The notes beneath the pieces are model-generated. The model ran no database searches. It saw nothing but the letters and a program-made list of their open reading frames with translations, and had not been told where the DNA came from. This document shows, piece by piece, positions 21,173 to 30,818 of a DNA stretch of 64,000 nt. The first letter of the stretch is position 1. Every line of letters starts with the position of its first letter. The stretch covers positions 41,256,495-41,320,494 of the forward strand of contig CAMGYJ010000002.1 of assembly GCA_946122785.1 (NCBI GenBank), given 5' to 3'. Source of the DNA: Linum tenue (Eukaryota; Streptophyta; Magnoliopsida; Malpighiales; Linaceae). The position numbers and the translations under genes are program-made.

Positions 21173-23011
21173 TCACCTCTGCCACGCCATTCTATACCCT
21201 CCTCCTCCTTCTGCAGTGAGGCCGCCGTACCACCGCCGCACCAGCGATTTCAGCCGATCGTCCCTCACCTCGCAGAAACGCCGCTCCCAATCCCCCGGCT
21301 TCACCGGCTCGAACCCCAGTCCGGGGGCCCGATCCTTGGACGCCGGATTCACCGCCCTCCTCCAATCGACCACGTACGCCGACACCCTCCGCCGGAACTT
21401 CGCCCTGAACTCCGACCACGCCTGGTACTTGTAATGGTTCACCACCGCCGCCCCCATTCCCACCTGCTTCGTCCTAAACAACTTCCCCCCTTCTCCTCCC
21501 CCGCCGCCGCGCAATCGGAAGTGATGCACAGCGTTGAGCAGCGAATCGTCGATCGCTTCCAGCAGTACGATCGACTTGTGCCGGTTGTCCAATTTCCTCC
21601 GGCAGTCGTACCCTTGGGTCACCCCGTCGGGCGGGTGGGTGACCCGACCCGAAGGCCCGAACTCGTTGCACCGAATCGTGACCTGCCCGACGACCCGGCC
21701 CGCTGATTTCTTCCGCGGAATTAGGGATTTGAGCATGCGATCCGACGGCTGAGCGGCGGAGCTCCACCGCGGGGAGAAGAGGAACTCGTCGACGTCGATG
21801 TACATCATCCAATCGCAGGATTCGCGAGCGTAGACCGCGGCGTGGGAGAATCCGGCCTCCTGCGTCTTCGCCCAAATCCACGGCACCGTCTCGACTCTAT
21901 AGCCTTCCCGATTCAGCTCCCCGACGACGATTCCCAATCCGTCGTCGCTTCCGTTGTCGTAGAGGAAGAATTTCTCGACGCCGATCCCGGAGTGGTAAAT
22001 CACCCACTCCTTGAGGAACTTGGCGGCGTTGTACACCATCGTCGCCGCGCAGATTTGCAGCTTCGCTTCCCCCACCACGACACTGCTCCGCCGCCAGGGG
22101 GAGTAGTGCGCCACCGAAGGGACACGAACTCCGTCGGGGAGCTCCAGCGTGACTCTGACGCCCACCGTCACGTTTTGACCATACCCCGTCAAATCAGGGT
22201 GACCGCACCGGAAAACCTCCTGCTCGGAGCTCGTCACGGCGGTGGTTTTCACCGCGGAATCATCGGGATTGCCGAACACGCACTTGAGCTCGTGAGCTGG
22301 ACGATTGACTCCTTGCTTGTTGTTTACGCCTTTGACGAACAAAACGACGTCGCTCTCTGTCGACAAAGACTCGTACGCCAGAAATGTCCACCTCAGCAGC
22401 GATTTCGTCGTCTTCCTGGTAGCAAAAGAAGAAGACAATTTTTCTTCTTTTCCCCCTTCTGCTGGACTCTTCCTCCGGACGAGCACCGGCGATTGCAGAC
22501 GCCGGCGGCACTTCTCCGGCATCCAGCACGTGAAAATCGACTGATTCGTGGCCCGCAAGTTTCCCGAGAACCTCGCCGGGGAAGTAGCCTTGTTCGGATA
22601 AACGCACAGAAATCCCGATTCCTCCTCCTCCCCTGAAATTCCCGCCGGTCCAATCACGACCACCTCCCAGTCGGGGAACAAAATGGAGACAGATTCCAAA
22701 TCCTCTCGAGCCTCCGGGACCGAAGATTTATTGAGGTGGCCGGTGGATTCGCGGACGGCGCTGTTGGAAGGGAAAGCGGAGAGGTTGGGGCGAGCGGCGA
22801 CGACGGTGGGAGCAGCGGCGGCGGGGGAGTAGTCGAAGGAGCGGAGGAGGAGCTGGTTTGGGGAGAGGGAGAGGAAGATGGAGAGCGAGACGAAGAGGAA
22901 GAGGCAGAGGAGGAGGAAGGCGCAGCGGCCGCGCGTGGTGGTTTCGAAGAGGCGGGAGCTGGCGGCGGGGACGGGAAGTAGAAGGGGAAGAAGGCGAGGA
23001 GGAGCCTTCAT
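21173..23011 (-). CDS. Glycosyltransferase family 92 protein (UPF0392/DUF23 type)
   Basis: An intronless frame of 612 residues starts at the first Met and is followed by a single hydrophobic segment at about 29-49 (CAFLLLCLFLFVSLSIFLSL), fitting a type II Golgi membrane protein. The catalytic domain begins near residue 317 with LQICAATMVYNAAKFLKEWV, then YDNGSDDG (351-358), WIWAKTQEAGFSHAAV, and DVDEF (406-410), the metal- and nucleotide-sugar-binding DXD-type motif. VNHYKYQAWSEFRAKF near 524-539 is typical of the plant GT92 C-terminal part. Plant GT92 includes the GALS galactan galactosyltransferases and the less studied UPF0392 branch; the length and N-terminus suit UPF0392 better, but substrate cannot be read from sequence. 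Coding GC content is far above the surroundings. No frameshift is visible, so it is probably functional. Confidence 0.9.
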   Translation of the reverse strand: MKAPPRLLPLLLPVPAASSRLFETTTRGRCAFLLLCLFLFVSLSIFLSLSPNQLLLRSFDYSPAAAAPTVVAARPNLSAFPSNSAVRESTGHLNKSSVPEAREDLESVSILFPDWEVVVIGPAGISGEEEESGFLCVYPNKATSPARFSGNLRATNQSIFTCWMPEKCRRRLQSPVLVRRKSPAEGGKEEKLSSSFATRKTTKSLLRWTFLAYESLSTESDVVLFVKGVNNKQGVNRPAHELKCVFGNPDDSAVKTTAVTSSEQEVFRCGHPDLTGYGQNVTVGVRVTLELPDGVRVPSVAHYSPWRRSSVVVGEAKLQICAATMVYNAAKFLKEWVIYHSGIGVEKFFLYDNGSDDGLGIVVGELNREGYRVETVPWIWAKTQEAGFSHAAVYARESCDWMMYIDVDEFLFSPRWSSAAQPSDRMLKSLIPRKKSAGRVVGQVTIRCNEFGPSGRVTHPPDGVTQGYDCRRKLDNRHKSIVLLEAIDDSLLNAVHHFRLRGGGGGEGGKLFRTKQVGMGAAVVNHYKYQAWSEFRAKFRRRVSAYVVDWRRAVNPASKDRAPGLGFEPVKPGDWERRFCEVRDDRLKSLVRRWYGGLTAEGGGGYRMAWQR

Positions 23012-24510
23012 GATCGAGAGGAAATTTCTCCTTTTTTATTTTTATTTGGGGTCTGGAATTGGAATTTTGATTGAACTGGAATTTAATGGAAGGGGTTACG
23101 GCTTACTTTACTTTACTTTGCTACTGCCTTAACAGTAGGAAGACGAAAGGAGAGGAAGTCTGAAAGGATATAAAGCAAAAAAGACCAATCCCGATTCCGA
23201 TATTAATTAGGAAATTAGTAATTAATTAAGGAGTGTTTGTATTTTTATTTTCTTAATACTTTCAATAAACTTCGAGTGTGTTTGAATTTGATATATTGAT
23301 ATTAGATATCAATATAAAATGAAGCAATATATCTCTCCCATATATATGGAGAATCCAACGCATTTAATAAATACTTTATTTACTATACAAATATAAATAA
23401 ATACTTTATTTTGGGCTTAGGGGCAAAAAAAGAGCTAACACTGGAATTGAAGGGAATGATGCTTTTAAAAATGTATCACACTTGAGGACACGCAAAAGAA
23501 ATAGGATGAGATTAGGACACCTAATGCTAAACCGTTCTTTAAATGGACCTAATCAAATTACTACTTTCTTTAAGCTTACTACATATGTAAAGTTAATACC
23601 AATCTACTGCTTAGACAAATCGTTAAACACTTCAAAAATATTTCAACAAATTGTGTATCTGACATCATCGTGTATATGTAGTTTCGTTTGTCACAGAACC
23701 ACATCTCAAACCGATTTCTTATTTTACACTTATAAGATTTTCATAGTATATAAGTCTAATTGGCCGCGATAAAAATAAGCTTAATTTGGGCATGCAGTCG
23801 GCGGCGGCGGCTTGGCCTATGCTGTGCCTGAGTGAGTTCGATTTTTGGAGCTTGTGATGAATTCTTATGACCTACGCCTTCATCCCTCCCCTTGGAGAGA
23901 GAGAGAGGACTCTTCTTTGGCAACGTTTAATCCAAATTCCAATAGCAAATACCAAAGCAGTCTGTTTTGACCATGCTTAAATGTTAACGACGGTTTCCAA
24001 TTTGACTTAATTATAAACCTAGTGACCGCATTGAATCCTCTCTATCCAGACCAAAATTAACCCAACTAATTCAATGCTGAGGCAATCCAAATGGTCGCCC
24101 GAGGTCAATTGTCATATGGTACACCCTCGAATTTAATTTTCTTATTGTCTTAAAAAAATCGTGATACTTTGTATCGGTTGACTGTAAGTATGTACAAATC
24201 ACGTGATAATATATCTCATTCTTTATAGAGCGAGTTAAACTAAATACATTTTTTTTTGTCAGAAAAGAATCGACACATGCTGTCATTAATGAATATCGAA
24301 CCTAGTCCAATATCACATTAGATTGAAGAAGACGAAATGCGGGGAGTCAAATCATGGTCTCTAGCATTGACGAGCTCTTGGTACAAATCGTTTTCCTAAG
24401 AAGGAAGTAGTTGAATTAGTCAGAACGTCGTCGTTCCAGCATACGTCCTAGAGGCAGAAAGAGCCCCTTGCAGGTTTCCTCACAAATATGATAATCTTGC
24501 AGATTTCTTA
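23012..24510. other. Upstream region of the GT92 gene and intergenic DNA
   Basis: The first about 200 bp should contain the promoter and 5' UTR of the minus-strand gene; I could not fix a TATA box. The rest is AT-rich with no recognised gene. The last about 200 bp may be the LTR remnant belonging to the copia relic that follows. Confidence 0.4.
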
Positions 24511-26735
24511 TGGTATTAGAGTCTAGTTCAGACTTCAAGGATTTTACGCCCTCACATGCATTCTTCCTCTTTCATTTACCTAATCGACGATGGTTTCTAC
24601 TTCAATTAACTCGTCTCCAACTACATATGCAACTACCTTGTCTTCTACCTCAACCACAATCCTACCACTTGCTCCCTCCGCATTTACACACCCATACTGC
24701 ATAAACCTAATCTATGACTGGATTTTCTTGTCAAGCTGACAAACGCTGTTAATTACGATCCATGAAGCATAACTATTTGAGTACCTCTTAGGAGCGAGAA
24801 CAAGGTAGGTTTCATTAGTTGATTAGTTTCAACTCCACATTCACTTGATGAGAATTATGCAACCCGTGAACAAACCAACGATGTTGTCTACTTTCTCATA
24901 TTCAGATCTTTGGATCCCAAACTTGTTCATCGTGTCTCTTCATACCATGTCTTCTCCTTCTAAAGAGTTTGTTACTCCTTCTACTGGTGCCACTAGGGCT
25001 GGAAGTTTGGTACCGGTATTTGGTATATACTGAATACCGTATCGAATTTGCCTATATTTGATATTACTGAATACACGTATTATTTATTGGGATTGAGATT
25101 AGGATTGAGTTTCAATTGTTATTCAGTATTAGGGATTACGGGATTGAGATTGGTATATACTGAAATACCGATCAATACCGAAATATAAACTAGTGTGTAT
25201 TTTATCCTCTCAACTAGAATCTCTCATTAACTACTACATGACCCTCAACCACCAAGAGTGTCATGTAATTATACATAAATCATTCCATCACTATTTCATA
25301 ACTTAGAAGTCCCCATTCAACTCAAATTTGACTTTCCAATTTAAGTCACTCTCGTTTCTCACCTAATATCTTTTATTATTTTCATAACACCAAAAAGAAA
25401 ACACTAGTATTAGTCGTCTCTCAACCTCCAATTCGTCAAATTAATCATTACCAATTACAAGAACTTGAAATATAATATCTCCTCCATTATCCTTATCCAT
25501 ATCCTAACTCTAGGCAAACTCAAGACTCTTTGCTTAGTCTCTTTGCCCTAAATTAAACAATAAAATCTAATTTATATATTTAATTTTTAATTACAAAGGT
25601 AATTAATTTCGTATTCGATAATACAGATTGGGATACCGAAGTAGCGATTGGGATACCGAAATTATTTAGGAATTGTGATTGGAATTGAGTTTAAGGTATA
25701 ATTCGGTATTCAGGATTTTGGTATTTGGTATTGGTATACCAATACCGTACCGATTTCCACCCCTAGTTGCCACACTAGATCATAACTCCTTTTCTCCATT
25801 GCATGTCTTTTCACTAACCCATGAAACTACATAAAACACCCCAGAAAATCTACACCTATTCCATAGCATAACTCTCCTTATTCACCAACTCTACATTCAC
25901 CTAATTCACCCTAGTTATCTTCTCAACCTATCCCTTCTCCAATCCCTTTACCATCAATGGCAGTACACCAAACTCCCTCTCCTTCCACTCTTCCCATTGC
26001 TCTTCGAAAACCACCAAGACAACTTGTAAAACCTGTGAAAATATCCATTGGTTGCTTACCTATCATATGACATGTTGTCACCATGATACAAGAAGTATGA
26101 TTTTGCAATTGAGACAAATGTGATTCCTACTACATTTGAAGAAGCAATAAAACAGGAATGTTGAGATAACGCCATGAATAATGAACTTTAGGCATTGACA
26201 ACAAATTATACATGTGAGGGTTTCGAAATCTCTTGATAAGAGGACTATAGGTAATGAATGAGTTATACTATTAAGTTTCATCCCAAAGGATCTATAGAAC
26301 GATATAGAGTTAGGCTTGTAGCCAAAGGCTTTACTCAAATATATGGGATTGACTTTCTTGACACATATTAATCGGTTGCCAAGTTTAATTATGTCAAAAC
26401 CTTGTTAGCTCTTGCTACAACCAAAAACTGGAAACAATTTCAGTTAGATTTGAGTAATGTGTTTGTCCATGGAGACCTTGAAGAAGAAGTGTACATGGAC
26501 TTACCACCTGGTATTTATGACTTTGGACATGTCTGTCGCCTCAAGAAAGTCTCTATGGTCGGAAACATGCATCCAGACAATGGTTCTTTAAACTCACATC
26601 TTCGTTACCTAGATTTGGTTATACTTAGTCAAATGTTGATAACTCCATGTTTATCCATCACAGTGCAACTTTGGTATTTCTATCCTACTTGTTTTTATAG
26701 AGGACATCATCATTGTTGGTGATAATGTTAGGTAT
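24511..26735 (+). pseudogene. Ancient Ty1/copia relic
   Basis: TGGTATTAGAGTCTAG at about 24510-24525 resembles the initiator-Met primer binding site. Gag-like Ser/Thr/Pro-rich sequence follows from an ATG at 24590 (MVSTSINSSPTT). The reverse transcriptase is recognisable at 26400-26740: LALATTKNWKQFQLDLSNVF, HGDLEEEVYMDLPPG, and a shifted remnant of the YVDD region (EDIIIVGDN). Stops and frameshifts are everywhere and the integrase region is largely gone. A hAT element (24994-25765) is nested in it. The 3' part and 3' LTR were not found. Confidence 0.75.
24994..25765. mobile_element. Non-autonomous hAT-like element in the copia relic
   Basis: A 772-bp unit lies between GGTGCCAC (24986-24993) and GTTGCCAC (25766-25773), an 8-bp TSD with one change. 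The ends are TAGGGCTGGAA.. and ..TTCCACCCCTA, diverged inverted repeats of hAT form. The subterminal zones are made of GGTATTCGGTAT and TACCGATACCG phrases near both ends. No transposase. Confidence 0.85.
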
Positions 26736-27463
26736 GACAGAATTTTGATATTTTTAGGAGCAAAAAAATTTCAAGTAATCATACCACTGTCATATCAAGA
26801 TATCACTGGCATTGGTACGATATCATGGTGGTATAATGTTGATATGATAGTAATATGATATTGGTATGATTTTGGTATGATCGTGATATGATGTCAGTTT
26901 GAAGTTTTATGCTTGACAAATAATTCGATGACATCATATCACTGTCATCATGATATCATCAATATGGTTACATGATATGATGTCGGTATGTGGTCTTATG
27001 TTTAACAAAACATAAGAAAGTGGATATCACTGATTAGATCTTAATAAATGTGTTCTTTCTATACAATTCTTTTTTTTTTTTTGAGTTGAAATGAAGTAGT
27101 TGAGTCATCATATCATGATATTATTGATATGACAATGATAATACTACAACTGACACGTGTTTTGAAGAGTTAATTTTTTCTTCGCTCAAAATATAGCAAA
27201 ATGGATGTCATTGGGTAGATCATAATTAATGCATTCTTTACATGCATTTGTTTAAATTTCGAGTTAAAATGAACACTATAGGATCCAATTAAGAAAAATA
27301 GGGGGATTAGGAAAAGTAGTCTATGACTGGTCAACTATCTTTTATCTCTCACCTAGATCCATGTCAAGCCAAACAAAAAAAAGGTATGGGCGAAATTACC
27401 AGTCTATCCCTTTTTTTTGTTGCAAAATAATCTAGACCATTAGATTGGGGAAGGGATAGAGGG
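26736..27463. repeat. Low-complexity ATGATATCA-rich repeat region
   Basis: Dense direct and inverted GATATCAT, GGTATGAT and CATATCA phrases fill about 26770-27140. A further pair, AAGTGGATATCACTGATTAG near 27014 and AATGGATGTCATTGGGTAG near 27199, shows an imperfect duplication of about 190 bp. No gene seen. Confidence 0.6.
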
Positions 27464-27845
27464 TAGGGATGGCAGCCAACCCATGGTCGCGGGTAGACCG
27501 TCTACGACCCAGTCAACGCGTGGAATCGCTGTATTGACTGGGTATGGGTAAAACCCGCAAAAAACTTGATGGGTATGGGGCAGGTATGGTTTTGGACCCC
27601 CGCCTCATACCTACTCAAAACTCCACCAACAAAAATATTCTATAGTATACGCACAAAATATAAGGAGTCTATTGTAATTTGTCAATGGAAGGAACGGTAA
27701 TTAAAAGAAAAAGTGTTAAAATGTAATTGATGGCAACCAAACTGTAAATTCATCCTCTTATGTACCAGTTCCATAATTTTGGGTGGGTAGTACCCACATT
27801 TTCACCATATATTTTTTATGGTGAGTAACTGATGGAAAGGATATT
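27464..27845. mobile_element. Left part of a hAT-like element (TAGGGATGGCA family)
   Basis: TAGGGATGGCA at 27464-27474, followed by GGGTA/ACCCGC-rich sequence, resembles the left half of the complete element at 37020-37649. Similar GGGTATGGGG phrases resume at 28483-28570 after the Cassandra insertion, but a right inverted repeat was not found. Confidence 0.5.
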
Positions 27846-28475
27846 TGTAACACCTTAGGCAAATCCCACATCGAAAAAGCACGGGAGAGATCCATGGTTC
27901 ATAAGTAGGAAACCGACCTTAACTAACAAGACGCGTTTTTGGGTGAAATGGAGGGATTCATGTGAGAACTCCGAAGTTAAACGTGCTCAGTGTGGAGTAC
28001 AACAATGATGGGTGACCTTATGGGAAGTCACCTTGAATTGCACTCCAAGTCGAAAACCGTGAGGGTCGATGCCCAAAGCGGTCAATATATTCGTCGGGAA
28101 AAGGTTCGGGATGTTACAAGTGGTATCAGAGCCTCTCCGCGTCCCTCTTGAACGATGATGTGGCAAACCTCAACGAGGGCGTTGAGTCCCAAGAGGAGGT
28201 GTATGTAACACCTTAGGCAAATCCCACATCGACAGAGCACGGGAGAGATCCATGGTTCATAAGTAGGAAACCGACCTTAACCAACAAGACGCGTTTTGGG
28301 GTGAAGTAGAGGAGTTCTTGCGAGAACTCCGAAGTTAAACGTGCTCAGTGTGGAGTACAACAAGGATGGGTGACATTATGGGAATCACCTTGAATTGCAC
28401 CCCAAGTCAAAAATCGTGAGGGTTGAGGCCCAAAGCGGACAATATCTTCGTCGGGAAAAGGTTCGGGATGTTACA
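27846..28475 (+). mobile_element. Complete Cassandra TRIM retrotransposon
   Basis: Two near-identical LTRs, 27846-28118 (273 bp) and 28204-28475 (272 bp), start TGTAACACC and end GATGTTACA. A primer binding site TGGTATCAGAGC (28121-28132) follows the first and the purine tract AAGAGGAGGT (28191-28200) precedes the second. The flanks are ATATT and GTATT, a 5-bp TSD with one change. Each LTR contains a 5S rRNA-like stretch, the defining mark of Cassandra. There is no coding capacity; it depends on other elements for its enzymes. It is inserted in the hAT-like sequence that surrounds it. Confidence 0.95.
27964..28017 (+). promoter_or_regulatory. 5S rRNA-like Pol III promoter region in the 5' LTR
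   Basis: GAGAACTCCGAAGTTAAACG, then TGCTC, GGAGTA and GATGGGTGACC reproduce the internal control region of 5S rDNA (A box through C box). In known Cassandra elements this region can drive Pol III transcription. The copy in the 3' LTR at 28322-28375 is nearly the same but reads GGTGACA at its end. Confidence 0.85.
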
Positions 28476-28590
28476 GTATTAACCATGGGTATCCGAATAC
28501 CACGGGTATGGGGATGAGTTTGTAAAACTTTCCACCACATGAGTATGGGGTGGATATGAGTTTGGATATTTGAAAATATGGTGATATGGA

Positions 28591-28709
28591 TGGTTGGCTT
28601 AATGGTAATACCACTAGCCTAGAACCCGGAGGTTCCATATTCGAATACCTTAAGTAGTACCTTAATGACAAGTTGACAATAGAATGTGACCTATATCACT
28701 CTTATAAAA
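28591..28709 (+). mobile_element. tRNA-derived SINE with A and B boxes
   Basis: TGGCTTAATGG (28595-28605) fits the plant SINE A box TRGYNNANNGG exactly. A degraded B box ATTCGAATACC lies at about 28639-28649, and the copy ends CCTATATCACTCTTATAAAAAAA. Order and wording match the truncated copy at 7741-7834 (GGTAATAC.ACTAG, GAACC.GGAGGT, AGTAGTACCT). No clear TSD was found. Confidence 0.7.
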
Positions 28710-30467
28710 AAAATAGAATGTGAATTATGAAGCTTTGTAACAAATGATCTACATGGACCATAGCCTACATTATGCTAAAACAATTTAAGATTATTCAACT
28801 CAGCTAGCTTATTATACTTGAGGGGGCGAACTAAGCGAGAGCGGGCTGAGCTCTACTGCAGCCCAAGAGTACTGAGTTTGGTCCGGACCGTTCATGGTCA
28901 TGTTGAAGTTATTGTGTGCCGGTCGAGTTTCCGTCATGGGTAAACAAATTGGGCCTGTTTGCTGACCCAATGAAGAAACTTGGGCTTTATCCAAATAGAG
29001 GAAGGCTTTATCCAAGCAACTTAATGGCTTTCCTAGTAGGCTTTTTGGTCATCATAATAATTCTTCTGGGATTAGGCAGGCTTAGCATGCTAGAGAGAGT
29101 AGAGACTACTCAGACTAGAGAGGGAGACATCCCATATTGTTGTTGTCATGCCCTTTGCATAATTTCAATCTCCCCATCTCTAGTGTGCCATAGGAGGTTA
29201 TGCACCATGCTAATAGATTTTTTTTATGTGGACTAAATATTGAACTAACCAAATAATAGGCTCTGAAAATGCCATATGATTAAGTAGACACGTTTCCGTT
29301 AAGTTAATTCAATTCGTCACTCCAACAACTATTAAATAATGATAATAATACTATTGATTGACTAGTAAGTATACATTCATTAGATTTGCTTCGAATTTGG
29401 TCCTAGTTTGTTGGATTGTCTGCAATCCCACCTCGGAATTCAAAACCAGTTGTCTACGAGCTCACGTCCAAGTCTAAAGTGGTCATGGTTTGTAGCATAG
29501 CGATGATTGTACCGACTCTCACTTTTAATCAATATAAATTTATAGTAACTTGTGCACATTGTATAGATAATTTTGTAACATCTTTTACGTACATACATTA
29601 AAAAATACTTATCTCTCCCTTATAAATATAGACTAGTCCGTTCCTAACGAACAATATAAATCACATAAATTATCGTCTCTCTTTCATAAACTCGTTGGAA
29701 TCATCATAATTGGACAGTTGTTGTTATCACTTGTATCTATACATAGAAGAGCCGGAATTGCGAGTATTTGGGATCTTCTTGCATCATATAATTATTATTA
29801 GATGATTCTTCACATACGTGCCTAAGTATACTTCTCTTCACTAATGTCCAAATATGAATATACAATATTGATTATCATTATTTATTATTTAATATGGTAT
29901 TATATATACATATATGCCTATGCAAAATACATATAATATTGTATTAATTATTAGTATGTTTCTAGATTTTTTTTTTCCTGAAAGGAAGTATGTTTGTAGA
30001 TGAAACTTATGAAGAACAGGTTTTGTCATAACCGTCTCTGGAAATAACTATTGCAGTGTCATTAAGCTGTTGGGGCTATGTTATCTCGTATGCAGTAAGA
30101 CAGCATAGTAATTAACTATATGGACTGACCAGGAATGCCAATACAACAGATGTCTGTATGATTGGGACTCTTACCATTTTTTAGAACTCTATCATTCCAT
30201 GGGCGGGGAATCCGAGGACAAGAATTTATATGAAAATATTTCATCATTTTGTTGTGTTTTAACTTGTTCCACGCAACTTCAGAAATTTATTTGGTGATTA
30301 CAATTATTTTTTACTATATCATTACGCAAACAAATATCGGTGACCATGATTAAAATTTAATGATTACAATTATATTCAAATTTTATTTTTTAAACTATAG
30401 AGTATCTACACTCGAAATTGAGGATATACCATAACCCACCCATAATAATAATTAGAATTGTTGTTTT
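28710..30467. other. Intergenic DNA, no gene seen
   Basis: Open frames here (for example 28916-29236) have no domain. 28820-29200 has moderate GC and could be old transposon sequence. 29230-30460 is AT-rich with no signal I can name. Confidence 0.45.
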
Positions 30468-30818
30468 TGTTGATCAATCGGAAATCAATCGGAAATCAAA
30501 AGGAAACTGAACACAAACACCGGATTTACGTTGTATCCCTAGAGTGATCCAGGACTAATCCACGGAAGAGCTCTAAACGCTCTTTTAGCTACTGATGGTA
30601 TTGATAGATTTGTTTACTTCCTGTTACAGTCGGCTACAACATAAATAACCAAAGAAGAAGAAGAAGAAGGCCGAACCCTAGGCTGCTCTCTACACACATC
30701 GGAGCACCCATGCATGGGCTTCATGGGCTCACGTAGCTGGGCTTAATGGACCTCGTACTAATATGCAATTATATACAGAGACAAGCCCAGAATAACATAA
30801 TCCGCTAATCCGCTAATA
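30468..30818 (-). repeat. 3' LTR of the copia element
   Basis: Partner of 35214-35563; the end facing the flank is adjacent to TSD copy GTTTT. Confidence 0.9.

Noticed and set aside
21434..22636. Long plus-strand open frames (21842-22636 and others) over the GT92 gene
   Set aside because: They are antisense frames of a GC-rich coding exon; the minus-strand frame carries all family motifs.
27964..28375. 5S rRNA genes in tandem
   Set aside because: The 5S-like stretches are only parts of the Cassandra LTRs, with primer site, purine tract and TSD around them.
28916..29236. 106-codon frame with a hydrophobic segment
   Set aside because: No motif, no codon or splice context, and it overlaps an antisense frame in repeat-like sequence.
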